Source: Fusarium oxysporum f. sp. lycopersici 4287 (taxonomy: Eukaryota; Ascomycota; Sordariomycetes; Hypocreales; Nectriaceae). Taken from it: 64,000 nt of DNA. The notes beneath the pieces were generated by a model, which was not told where the DNA came from, made no database searches, and worked only from the letters and a program-made list of their open reading frames with translations. The stretch lies in assembly GCF_000149955.1 (NCBI RefSeq), contig NC_030989.1, positions 4,600,402 to 4,664,401 on the forward strand, in the 5' to 3' direction. Below, one piece after another: positions 1 to 10,870 of this stretch. The translations under genes and the position numbers were made by a program. The first letter of the stretch is position 1. Each line of letters starts with the position of its first letter.

Positions 1-1409
1 AGAAGGAAGAAGACGGTGACGGGAAGGGTCGCCTTGATCGGAGGGTTCCAGTTGTACTTTGCGCCGTGGAGGTAGAGATGGACGAGACCACCAGCGACAA
101 AGGTGTTGACGATCGCAAGAGGATAAGAGATGAGGCTGATTGGTTAGCGAGGCTGACAGAAAGAGTTGAGGTGAATACATACTTGAGGATGAAGTTGTAG
201 GCATCTCCAGGAGGAGGAGCCAGGATGACAATAACGCAAATAACCCAGTGCTCAAAAAGACCCGCGAGAGGGGCGTTGAAAGGTCGGTTGCTGGCCCAAA
301 GACGGGAGAAAGGCAGAATACCCTCGCGACCGAGTTCCTGGACAAGACGACCCTGAGAGAAGATGACACTGAGGACGTTTCCGAAAGCCGATAGAGCGAC
401 AAAGACAGACATGGCACGCTCAGCAGCAGGGCCCATGACATTGCGGAAGAGCGAAGCAGCGACAAGACGCTCAGAGGCAATGATCTCAGCCTGGAAACGG
501 CGGCGAAGTAGGCGATGTTGACGAGGATGTAGATGATCGAGACAGAGATGATGGCAGTAGGAGCAGCGATCTTGAGGGTTCGCACGGGGTTGCGAGTCTC
601 GCTGAGGGCATAGTTGGCGTTGCTGTAGCCGACAAAACTCCAGATGACATTGTAAAGAGCAGTGACAACACCATAAGCGCTGCCGGTAGTACCCTCAAAG
701 GCGTTCTTGAAGTTGTTGGGCTTCTCGTCAGTCTTGAGATGACCGCCAAGGGCAACAAAACCGCAGATGATCATGATGAAGACGATGAAGAGCTTGATGA
801 TACCGAGAGCATTCTGGAGACGAAGCCCCCATTTGAGAGCACATCCGTGGATGAGGAACGCAGTGGTGATACAAGCCAAACCAATACCACGCTGGTTCCA
901 ACGATCAACCTCGGTATTCGCAGCATGGAGGATATACTCTCCAAAGACGACAGAGTTACCAGAAGCCCAGCCCATGAGAAGAATGTACGAGGCGTAGATG
1001 CCAGTGACGAGGAACTTGGGCTTGCGGTAGATGAACTCGAGATAATTCTTCTCGCCACCGTTCTTGGGGATACCGGTTCCCCATTCGAGGTAAACGGCCG
1101 TACCAGCAGCGGCGATTATGGAACCAACGACCCAGATGATGAGAGCAAGACCTGGACTGCCGAGAAGAGCGAGGATAGAGCCGGGTGTAGCAAAGATACC
1201 GGTTCCAATGACACGGTTGAAGATGAGCATAGAAGCGCTCAGAACACCGATCTGGCGTTTGTTATCGGCAGCGTGTTGAAGACGGCCTGTAAAGTTAGTG
1301 ACGTTCTCATCAAGGTATTGTGCCTAGACATACCCTCTTCACTGTCTGAACCGACATAGTTAGTCTTGTTAGCCTTGGGCTCAAGACCCTTGAGATCGTC
1401 GTTACTCAT
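1..1409 (-). CDS. APC-family amino-acid permease (MUP1-like), 3' end outside window, frameshifted
   Basis: Minus-strand gene starting at the ATG at 1407-1409 and leaving the window at base 1. Two introns are clear: 1287-1333 (GTATGT...ACAG) and 136-182 (GTATGT...CAG). The spliced product begins MSNDDLKGLEPKANKTNYVG and carries multiple hydrophobic helices typical of the amino acid/polyamine/choline superfamily, including FNRVIGTGIFATPGS and EKNYLEFIYRKP. It is closest in layout to fungal high-affinity methionine permeases of the MUP1 type and is clearly paralogous to the intact permease at 28367-30094. Around 494-496 the frame shifts: before this point it reads ...NIAYFAAV, and the homologous continuation QAEIIASERLVAASLF follows only in another frame. 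Compared with the paralogue, exactly one base is missing. It is either a recent pseudogene or an assembly error; family assignment is confident, substrate is not. Confidence 0.75.
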
Positions 1410-4400
1410 GATTCCGACTCAGTTCTTCAAAACAAAAAGCCAATTTCTGATGAGCCATCTCCAACAAAGGGGATCCCCATCCCCTTTAATACCTCCCCAT
1501 AACTTAATCCCCATGGGAAGGCAAAAAATTAAAAAGCTTGGGTGATCCACAGCGCAGCGGACCCAAGAATCTAGAAGGCCGCCAGAACGGCACGATCCTT
1601 GAATCGTGCCATTCGGTGAGCCACCAATCATCACCGGACAGTGGATGGGATGAAGCTCTTGGTGGGCAGCTAATGTGTCATGAAAATCTTTGCTTGGTGT
1701 TTTTAGAGTGACTAGGACGATGACGCGATCTGAGGTGATCGCACGCTTATTTCCAGTTAGCCAATTGATTTTAGCCAAGACGCACAATTGATCCACAGTT
1801 GGCATGGGTACGAAAAAGTCTCCCCGGGCATCGCGCCGCTTGTATATGAATCCAGACTCGTGGGATTGCGGCTTGTTGAGGCTCAATTTAGGTCTTTGTT
1901 TTAACTACCTTCCAATTTTAGCTGTGGATATTGGCGTATGAGGTATACGATCGGAAGTCCGGCTGAGTCTGCATTAAGGATCAGATGCACTCGATGGAAG
2001 TGGTTGCTTGTCAAGAAAATTACATCCCACGCTCATCCTGGCCAACTGTAACAGGGAGCACCGCCTCGTGTGACATGTCCAGACTCCCCGAAGCATTGCG
2101 TGATGAACATACACACTTCCAAACAGAGTTAACACAAATAATATACTCAATCCCTTTCAGCCTGTTCCTAACCCATAAGGCCGTACTCCCCGAAGATCCC
2201 TGCTTGCCACACGGGAGCTGCGATAATATCACCATCGTCGCCTCAGACCACGTCAAGTAAGCTCACCTGCCTGATCTACAATAGCTTGAACAAAAGTTCA
2301 AGACATTTTTTGTTAATTCTTGGCTTTGTGTAGTGAATTGCTGAACTATTGGTTTGCTTATATCGAGGCTAACTTGTTGTTGGGTGCTGGCCGATGACGT
2401 GCCCGGGCCAAGGGATTGTCCCTTAACTTAATATTTTTGCTCGCTTTCTCACGCTTTGAACCGGGTTTCATGTGAATTTATGTATGAAGGATGAAATATG
2501 TCAGATATTAACTGCCTATTCTGTGTTTGTTGCCCGTGAATACTGTTTGCCAAGATGATATGGAACTCAGATCATGGAGACGATCATTTGCAATTCAGCC
2601 ACCAAATAGAGCCATCGCCAAAGGAGGAAAATACCGATCATAGATCGAAAATCCCACGGTCAGCAGTTGGATAGTGTAAGACTTACATGATCTCGTGTCC
2701 AATATCACAAATCTCCCCACTGAGAAGGACGATCGAGAACGACACTACTGTATCCTTGACAATGCGGGTGGCGTTAGTTTGCCTGGCGGCTATTAACCTA
2801 GCATGATCTCCCGGCTACTGGACCCGAAGGCGTTTAAGGTGCTTCTTTACTAGCGGAAGAGTTTTTCTAATTCGTTTTCGCTGAGTGGTTGCATGTGTTG
2901 AGTTAATGTTGCTTGCCCTTACCTTGCAGCTAGGATCTATATTTTTGACATACCGGAGAACCCATCCATAATCTTTTGAGTTATCGAACCATGTTTAATC
3001 TTTAATATTGAGTCTTGCTGTTCTAATAGGTGTGGTGTTTAAGTTTATGGTACAAAGGCTCTCGTCCAAATTGTTATGCAACGCGAAAAGGATACGGTCA
3101 TGGACGACCGCAATCCAGCCAATGCGCAACGACTTTCAGGTCTCAAATCAACGCTAGATATCTCTCATTATATTGCTTCAACAAGTACCAAGTTTGATAT
3201 CTTTCAAATGATCGCTACCTTCGACTGGCCTTAAAACTTGCGTGTCAACTTTTCAGCTTTCCAGCACATCACCATAATACAATTCTACATATGGTTCATA
3301 TACCACTCAATGAAACGGATGCGCATCTCGAGGAACACTGAATCCTCTTATGTGCGAGCCAATATTAATTTCAGAAACTGACATAACCCAAAGAACTCAT
3401 AAGATGCGCCTGGCAGCCTGGCTCATGAGAAGTTGAGAACCAAACTGAGTCAAGGGCATAGACCGCACTGGAGACAAAGGTGATTCGAACCTATTCACTA
3501 CAAAAGTTGCTCCAACTAAGAGACATCAGGCCTCTGAGAATGGCTGGCTCACAAGAGACTTTTTTTTCGACCGTGGCCATCATACCAAGAGACAAAGAGC
3601 TCATCATGAGCCTTGACCTGCATCGCCTTTCAAGTTTCACCTACCTATGCAGATGCAGTGTTCCGAACTGTTAAGTTATCTTTATTTCCGCTCGAAGCTA
3701 AGATTAAAGATGGAGTGCCGTTGGGAAAGAGCCCATTGACATTTGGCAGATACACAGCTGGCTCACAAGTTTGGCGGAACACATGAAAGCCATCATGACA
3801 CATAGCCAAGACCTGAAGTGCCAATATTGGAACAACGGCACGTATAAAGATCTTCTATCTTGAGATAGTTCCTATTAAGAGAGATTTCTGGTTCATTAGA
3901 CTGTTGGTTGCACATTGGGGAGGTCATGGACCAGAAAAGAAGCGATGGCCTGTTGCTGCTTGGTCTCATGATATGAGCATTAGCCACCACCACATCGCGG
4001 GCCAGCATAACAGCAAATTTGATGTTCACTGGCGATAAAAGAGTAGCTAGGAGATCGGTGAAGGAGTTCTTAGTCACGTCCGACATTGAGAAGTGTTTGC
4101 ACCTATGTTCCTAAAGCCTTGTGTGCGTGCCGAGGATGCCGAAACAGACTGTAGACTCCCCAATTGATCGCTATGCGTCGCATAATGTTGATTGTCGACA
4201 CATGCAACATTAACTAAATGTCAGCTATAAAACTGCCGATAAGAACAGGCAACGTTGCGAGCTGTCAATTGACAGGGACAGTGTGCCGTTGACGATGACG
4301 GCATAGTCATGACAAGCGGCATGGCCAGTTAGTGGTTCAAATTGCATGCCGATCTCTTCAACGGTCAGTGAATCAGACACACGCGCAATTTCTAGGCATA

Positions 4401-4775
4401 AAAGATAACTTTAACATTAGCTCTTTTACCTTGCAAACTCTCTTCATGTCTTTATCTGCAGCCGTATCAATTGCCGATATACAGTCAGCAAACGTGGTGG
4501 CTGATTGTGGCGCCACAGCCCCATATCAACGCGTTGCCGGTCAACGCGCCCACGCTCAACTTGCGACCAGCATCTAACTACAGTGACGCAATACCACAAC
4601 CACTGAACACAACTCAACGCGAACAATCGCAAAGTCATCGCGACTATCGTGGTTTTCGCTGCATAGTCATGGTATCACCCAACAAAGGTATTTCTCCTCA
4701 TCGCATGCCGCTGCTTCTGCTCACAATCCAGATCCCTACGACTTTCCAGCTTCCCCGTTAAAGACCCGAGACGCT
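1410..4775. other. Intergenic, no supported gene
   Basis: A 3.4-kb stretch between the permease start and the chromodomain gene. Short open frames occur on both strands (for example 1419-1886 minus and 3793-4086 minus), but none has recognisable motifs, a codon pattern like its neighbours, or splice sites that would extend it. The last 300-400 bases probably hold the promoter and leader of the chromodomain gene. Nothing else is supported. Confidence 0.6.
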
Positions 4776-5579
4776 ATGACTGCGGAGACCCCTTCTAAGG
4801 AAGATGGCTTGGCCCATCGTGAGAAGCCCGACACTACCAAGGCCTCTCCTGCGTTGAGAACCGGAACTCCTCGTGGAAATACTCCTCGAGGCGCAACCCC
4901 ACGAACTTCATCTCGAGTTGGCACACCCAAGGCTGGTACTCCGCGCGGAACCCCCAAAGTCATCACCCCTAAAACAGAAACCCCCGCGAAGAAATCTGGC
5001 CCCGTCGTCTCCGAATCCCCTGCCGAACCCGCCGAGAAGAGCCCTGAGAAGAACGGCGACAAGCTCAATGGAGACGAAGTGAGCGGTGTTGAGGTCAACG
5101 GCGATGCGCCAAAGCCCGCCAATCCCGGTTTTAAGGAAGACGTGGCGATTGACGAGTTCGTTGAGCATCGCGTTGACCCCGACAACTCGACCGTCGACAT
5201 CAAAGTCAAATGGGAAGGCGGCGAAACCTCCTGGGAGTCGGAATGGAGTCTCCAAGAGCAGGTTCCCACGCTCGTCTACAAGTACTGGGAGAAGCTTGGA
5301 GGTCGAGAGGAGGCGACCCAGCTGGACGTTTATCACGTGTTCAAGATCCTCAAGTGTATCCCCGCCGCTGGCAGGAAGAAGAGCAGCTACCAGGTCCAGT
5401 GGGTCGGATACAAACAAAACGACTCTACCTGGGAGAACGAAGAGAAGCTGCGATTGATCGCACCGGGTGAGCTGGAGAAGTTTGAGGCTAAGCAGTTGGC
5501 TAGCGGCGCTTCTGCTGAGAAGCGCAAGACTGCACGTGGGCCTGGACGACCTCGCAAGAAGCCGCGATACGACGACTAA
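4776..5579 (+). CDS. Tandem chromodomain protein with AT-hook (HP1-like reader)
   Basis: Single-exon gene of 267 residues. Residues 1-100 are low-complexity and basic, with repeated TPRG/TPK units (GTPRGNTPRGATPR and similar). Residues about 120-175 form a chromo-like module (IDEFVEHRVD...KVKWEGGETSWESEWSL). Residues about 184-235 form a more canonical chromodomain (YHVFKILKCI...YQVQWVGYKQNDSTWENEEKL), keeping the aromatic positions expected for a methyl-lysine cage. The C-terminus RGPGRPRKKPRYDD contains an AT-hook core (GRPRKK) and a likely nuclear localisation signal. The expected role is a chromatin reader binding methylated histone tails, with DNA contact through the basic ends. It differs from classical HP1 in having two chromo-type modules in direct succession, with no long hinge. 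Possible alternative: the first module is a diverged chromoshadow domain placed N-terminally. Confidence 0.85.
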   Translation: MTAETPSKEDGLAHREKPDTTKASPALRTGTPRGNTPRGATPRTSSRVGTPKAGTPRGTPKVITPKTETPAKKSGPVVSESPAEPAEKSPEKNGDKLNGDEVSGVEVNGDAPKPANPGFKEDVAIDEFVEHRVDPDNSTVDIKVKWEGGETSWESEWSLQEQVPTLVYKYWEKLGGREEATQLDVYHVFKILKCIPAAGRKKSSYQVQWVGYKQNDSTWENEEKLRLIAPGELEKFEAKQLASGASAEKRKTARGPGRPRKKPRYDD

Positions 5580-5752
5580 AGGGCGTTTGGGGAGGCTGGA
5601 GAAAACAGTTGGAAGCGGGTGAAGCAATTGAAGCGATTGTGGGCTATTTACACTTGACAAGGCGCACGCTTCGGCGAAGACAGCCAAAAGGACATGTAGA
5701 GAGTACCTGGGCGCACACGATGGACAATGTATTTACTGGATCAAACAACACA

Positions 5753-6882
5753 TTAATCAGTCCTTGCGTCCTCCTCCTTGAGCAATGGGTAATGTCCGTG
5801 ATCCTCCTTGAACGACATGAGGGAAAATTGCGCAATCACAAAGACCCAGTACAGGTTGTAGGCAAGCACGGATCCATACGTGGCAGAATTGTTCCATCCG
5901 ACAACAGCATTCAGAATAGCCCAACCTCCACCACCGTTGAGCTGAGGATTACAGCACTGGATTGTCAGTAGGGTTCGCAAGGCTCTGGAGGCTACTCACG
6001 TTAACGTGCCAGATACTTCGGTCGATATCGTATGACCCAGGACCATCTCCGAGTTCCGCGGCATCACCGCCGACAACCTTGTTCCACTGCTGTTGCTCAA
6101 AGAGCCAGATTGCTCGGGAGAACAGACCCGCTGCGACGAGGTAAAGAAGACATGTTGAAGCGACGAGGAAATATTGCAGTTTCGCAGATGAACCGCCCCT
6201 GAAGAGTTAGACACGTTCATTAATTGACTGACCGACTTACCGATAGAGAGCATATCCGACAAGGCCGCCCAACATCAATCCCATGATGACGGGGAGAGGG
6301 ACGGCAGAAGCGGGTGCAGAGAATGAGACACCGGCGACGAAAACGATGCCCTCAATACCTTCACGAAGAACCGTGATGAAGGGCAATACGAACATGGCGT
6401 ACTTCTCGAAGAGATTAACCAACCATGCTCGTTTTCCTTGAGCTGTTACTGGTGTCTCGATCGCCTTTGCCAATTTCGCCCTCCATTTATCCTCCATTTT
6501 GCCCACGCGCAACAACGCACCGCCCATGATGGTGATGATGATGGCCGAAATGAGCGAAAACACTCCTTCGTAGTAATACTCATGGTCAGCCCAGGTATCG
6601 TTACCGAGGATATAAAATATTCCGATAATTATACCAGAACCGATAAGACATAACGCAAGACCCAAAGCCGTTCCAAGCCAGACCTAAAGAATCAGCCATT
6701 GTACTCTAAATTGGCTCAGTCAAATGTACCTGTGTGCGCAAGGTTTTATAAATGCCAGCATCGCGCTGTGATCCATCAAGCGTCTGTTTCAGAAAAGCCA
6801 GCAGCACTGAGACAATGATAGCAGTCTCGAGCGTCTCCCGAAAGACGACGACGAACACGGGCACGGAGAATAAATCGAGCAT
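5753..6882 (-). CDS. FTR1: High-affinity iron permease, FTR1 family
   Basis: Starts at ATG 6880-6882 ([20 protein letters not shown]) and ends ...[13 protein letters not shown] at 5753. Introns lie at 6684-6729, 6199-6240 and 5957-5999, all with clean GT-AG ends. Two REXXE iron-binding motifs are visible: RETLE in the first helix and REGIE ([14 protein letters not shown]) in the fourth. Seven hydrophobic segments fit the plasma-membrane ferric permease. It is transcribed divergently from a FET3-type multicopper oxidase; in fungi the oxidase converts Fe(II) to Fe(III), which the permease carries in, and each needs the other at the membrane. The 298-base shared promoter has two perfect ATCWGATAA sites, suggesting repression under iron-replete conditions by a SreA-type GATA factor (inference). 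Confidence 0.93.
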
Positions 6883-6916
6883 TTTTGACGATGTTTGACG
6901 ATGAAAGATCAGAAAG

Positions 6917-6925
6917 ATCAGATAA
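6917..6925 (+). promoter_or_regulatory. Iron-GATA (SreA-type) site ATCAGATAA
   Basis: Exact match to the extended GATA motif ATCWGATAA known for fungal siderophore/iron-uptake repressors (SRE, SreA, Urbs1 class). It lies 35 bases upstream of the FTR1 start. A second perfect copy in the opposite orientation lies close to FET3. Confidence 0.65.
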
Positions 6926-7118
6926 CAGAATTTCCGATAACCGCTTGCCAAGCTCGTCTCTGCCTCGGCCGGGTTTGGAACTAAGGGTCACACGATGTCC
7001 ACAATTGATCGTATGACCGTCGAATCAAACCAGGCTAAGAAAATTCTGTCCAAAGAGAAGCCCTAAATCTTAAATAACCGCGCATAACATGACATTTTTC
7101 TTTTCGTCCGACGTCGGA

Positions 7119-7127
7119 TTATCTGAT
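7119..7127 (-). promoter_or_regulatory. Iron-GATA (SreA-type) site ATCAGATAA, near FET3
   Basis: The plus strand reads TTATCTGAT, which is ATCAGATAA on the minus strand, 53 bases upstream of the FET3 start. A further plain GATA core (TGATAAG) follows at 7128-7134. Two perfect long-form sites within 300 bases of an iron-uptake gene pair are unlikely by chance and support shared control of both genes. Confidence 0.65.
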
Positions 7128-7180
7128 TGATAAGATCCACTTCCCCCAATCCCTCCTCCAACTTCCCATCCCTAGTCAAC

Positions 7181-9103
7181 ATGAGGATCTTACGGTTGGC
7201 TTTGCTGCCCGCGGCGTTAGCTGCGACGGTGTCTTATGACTTTTCTATTGATTGGGTTCGAGCAAATCCAGATGGCGCGTTTGAGAGGTCGACGATAGGC
7301 ATTAATAGAGAGTGGCCGATACCGAGGATTGAAGCGAGTATTGGGGATACGGTTTTGGTTTATGTGAGGAATAATTTGGGGAATCAGTCTACGAGTTTGC
7401 ATTTTCATGGGCTTTTCATGAATGGCTCGAATCATATGGATGGGCCGTCGCAGGTTACGCAGTGCCCTATTCAACCTGGAGAGTCATTTCTCTATAACTT
7501 TACGGTATGTCTCTTATCTCTGTACTGAGAACATGCTGACTTCAAAGATCACTCAACCCGGCACATATTGGTATCACTCACACACTGAAAGCCAATATCC
7601 TGATGGACTTAGAGGACCTCTTATCATTCACGACTCAAAGTCACCTTTCAAAGGAAAATACGACGAAGAACTTATCATGACTATCTCAGATTGGTATCAC
7701 GATCAAATGCAGACGTTAATACCAGAGTTTATGAGGAAAGGAAACCCAACTGGTGCAGAGCCCGTCCCTCAAGCAGCTCTCATGAACGAGACTCAAGATC
7801 TCAAAGTACCTGTTCAAACAGGCAAGACGTACTTTTTGAGGTTGGCGAATATCGGTGCTTTTGCGGGACAGTATTTCTGGATTGAGGGACATAACATGAC
7901 GATTGTTGAAGTTGATGGTGCATACACGAAGCCGGCACAAGCGAATATGGTTTATTTATCTGCTGGACAACGATGCAGTGTGTTGATAGCAACCAAGGAC
8001 GACGCATCAGCAAACTTCCCTATTGTTGCGAGCATGGATACTGTAAGTTTGTTACTTTTTGATTTACGTCGCTGACCGTTAAGGATCTATTCGATGTTCT
8101 CCCCGATGATCTCAACTGGAACGTTACAGGTTGGCTTGTATACGATGAAGAAATGCCTCTTCCAAAGCAATCTGTCGTCTACGACTTTGATCCTTATGAT
8201 GATATGGATCTTGTGCCGTACGATGAAATGGTTAGACTTCCTGAACCAAGCAGAAGTATTGAGCTGGATGTCATCATGGATAACCTCCGAGACGGCGCAA
8301 ACTATGCCTTCTTCAACAACATCACCTACCGAGCTCCCAAGGTTCCGACACTCTACACTGCATTGACGAGTGGAAAGCAAGCGACGAATCCTCAGATCTA
8401 TGGAACGTATACGCATAGCTTTGTCTTGGAGAAGGATGAGATCGTGCAGTTGGTGATTAACAACCGAGATGATGGACGACATCCATTTCACTTGCATGGT
8501 CATCACTTTCAAGTGTTGCATCGAAGCGATGATGACGCTGGTGACTTTGATGGATCAGTGGAGTTTGCAGAGACGCCGATGAGACGAGATACAGTTGTTG
8601 TGAACGGAAATGGCAATGTGGTGCTGAGATTCAAGGCCGACAACCCAGGTATGTCGTCCGATTGAGTGTTGAACCAAGCTAATCTTCAGGTGTCTGGCTA
8701 TTCCACTGCCATATCGAATGGCACGTCACGTCCGGATTGATCGCGACATTCGTTGAAGATCCCCTCGCATTACAAGCTTCACTGAAGCTCCCCCAGAACC
8801 ATCTTGACGCATGCAAAGCTGGCAACATTCCCACCGTCGGCAACGCAGCTGGAAACACTGATCTCCTCGATCTCTCCGGCGAAAACGTCCCTCCACCACG
8901 TCTTCCAGAAGGGTATGTCCCCCAATCTCTCATGCGACACCGCTAACAGTCACAGCTTCACGCTCAAAGGCATCCTCGCATTCGCATTCAGTACATTCAT
9001 GGGTATTTTCGGTATCTACACAGTCGCATCCTACGGGATGAAGAAAGACAAAAAGACCCCCGAGACAGCACCTCTCCTCGCAGAAGAAGGGCCGCAACAT
9101 TAG
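7181..9103 (+). CDS. FET3: Multicopper ferroxidase, FET3 family
   Basis: Five exons with introns at 7505-7547, 8043-8083, 8649-8689 and 8913-8955. The start at 7181 gives a signal peptide (MRILRLALLPAALAATVS); the open frame further upstream has no ATG. All four copper-binding clusters are present: LHFHGLF, WYHSHTE, HPFHLHGHHF and FHCHIEWH. A single C-terminal membrane helix (GILAFAFSTFMGIFGIYTV) is followed by a short basic tail, the topology of Fet3 rather than of secreted laccases. The protein oxidises Fe(II) at the cell surface and feeds Fe(III) to the FTR1 permease encoded divergently 298 bases away. The 3' end faces the LITAF-domain gene (convergent, 44 bases apart). Laccase is the alternative family, but the membrane anchor and FTR1 partner argue against it. 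Confidence 0.94.
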
Positions 9104-9147
9104 ATTAGACAATAGATCGCTACCAACGCCTTACCCCCCGTAATAGC

Positions 9148-9933
9148 TCATTTCTGCTTAGGCGGAGCAGCTGGATACTTCGAGACCTCCCTCAAATGAT
9201 CAGGCGTGCCCAGTGCCTCCATCTGTCCACCGCGCTCCTTGAATGCGACTTTGCGACCGCAGTTCTTGCAGAAATGGCTAATGTTTGGCGCGCAGTGACA
9301 TGCGTAAGGGAAAATGACACCGAAAAGAGTCGTAAAGAAAAGAGCGGTTGCGTAAATACTACATCTCAATTAGATACCTCAAGTTTGATCAGTTGCGGAA
9401 AAACATACTGTGTCATTGAAGAAGCAGATTTCTTAACCTTTGTCTCAGCGCGACGCTGACAAAACGGACAATCCATTGTATCAGCCTGATCAGCTAGCAA
9501 ATGCAACGGCGTAACAGTTTCTCCCGGAGGAACCTGTGGTGTTTGCTGCGCTGGAATGACCATTGACTGATGCCCCGCGTACTGCTGCTGGGCAAGAGCA
9601 GGATGCTGCAAGATGGGCGGCGATTGCGTACCGTCCCAGTTCATTGTACTTTCCGGTGCGGGAGAAACAGTCGAAACAGGACGGTATTCGCTTGCGGGGG
9701 GAGGGCTCATTTGCGCTGGGCTGGTTTGCTCGGTAACGACCTCGGGGAGGTTTTCGTCGTCAACTTTTGGTTGTCTTTTGTACTGTCAGCGTCGCGTAAG
9801 ATTTGGTGGAGGGCAAGGTTAGCGTAACGTACTCAATTGCGATTTTCTCGTCTCTGGGGGACTCAGCGTTTGCTGTGTATTTTGGAGGCGAGATGATATC
9901 CGCGTTTGTTGTTTCTGGCGATACGGTCGACAT
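9148..9933 (-). CDS. LITAF-domain (zinc-ribbon, membrane-associated) protein
   Basis: Starts at ATG 9931-9933 (MSTVSPETTNADIISPPKY). It has a first intron around 9780-9830, whose acceptor is a less usual AAG, and a second around 9361-9411. The N-terminal half is Pro/Gln-rich. The C-terminal half has the LITAF arrangement: CPFCQRR, a hydrophobic segment (IYATALFFTTLFGVIFPYAC), then HFCKNCGRKVAF, so two CXXC knuckles clamp a membrane-inserting hairpin. LITAF proteins sit on the cytosolic face of endosomal or Golgi membranes and bind zinc; in animals they act in protein sorting. The role in fungi is not established. It is convergent with FET3 and probably unrelated to iron uptake. Exact splice sites of intron 1 are uncertain. 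Confidence 0.8.
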
Positions 9934-10870
9934 TTCGACGGGTGTTGATGAGGCTGTGAAGAAGTTGAGGCTGTGAAAATTAAGATTGAGATTACTGGAA
10001 TGGACTTAAAAGATGAGAAGAGACACAGCTCGCATTCAAGAGTGCGAGGGCAGATTAAACAAAATACGTAAGCTGGGGAGACCCTGGTTCTTAGCTTGAT
10101 CCTTACGAGGCGCTTTCGTTTCAGCTGCTGATCCCCGCCACTTTGACCGTTACATGACCGAAAAACATTTGATTAGCTCTGATCTTCTGTTTCAGTTTCC
10201 ATTCTCATCACTTCATGATCAGCATCGATTCGTGGCTTTGAGTAAAGAATTGGGAATCTCGCATCAGGAGTGCCAAGTTTTGGAGACATCTCGAACCAAA
10301 AAGGGACTGACCCGCCGCTGGATTGGCGATTGGTGGTTTGTTGCAGGGTTGTCGGAGGCTTAGTGCTTATCCTGCAGGGATGATCACTGAGCTAGCGGAA
10401 TCCCGTATCCGTCGGACGTTATTGATAAGATGAGTCGTCATTGAATTGCAACGAACTGTTGATGGCAACATCATAGGGCTGAGGTTTTTGAACATTGATC
10501 TTGAACATACTCTATCACTTTGGGTTGTGTATAGTCTGTCATATAAATATGGCTTCTATGTGTATTAATAAGATCTGGGCTAATCTCCTCAATGCCATTG
10601 AAATTGTTGCCTTCATTAAGACTCTTGCATGTGGCTTTGCAGCTCTAAGGTAGACTGTCACCTCCTTGACCAATAGTGCCAGCCGGTGATACATAAAGGC
10701 TGTTATTCAGAGAATTTTAGCCTCTTGTGTAGCACGTAGAGCTAGCTGACCAACGAAACTTCAAGATGGCCAGGCAGTTGCACGCATGTCTCTTTTAAGA
10801 GTGTAACCCAAAGTAAGAATAAGCAAGGTAGAGAGCCTCGTAAATCTATTTGAAGCCTACTCGAGTGTTT
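9934..10870. other. Intergenic, no supported gene
   Basis: About 940 bases holding the promoter of the LITAF gene on the left and no convincing gene on the right. An open frame at 10154-10363 has no motif and no supporting splice sites. Confidence 0.55.

Noticed and set aside
1419..1886. 155-codon open frame on the minus strand
   Set aside because: No motif, lies in the promoter of the permease, and composition does not resemble neighbouring coding sequence.
3793..4086. 97-codon open frame on the minus strand
   Set aside because: No recognisable domain, no splice sites extending it, and AT/GC use like the surrounding non-coding DNA.
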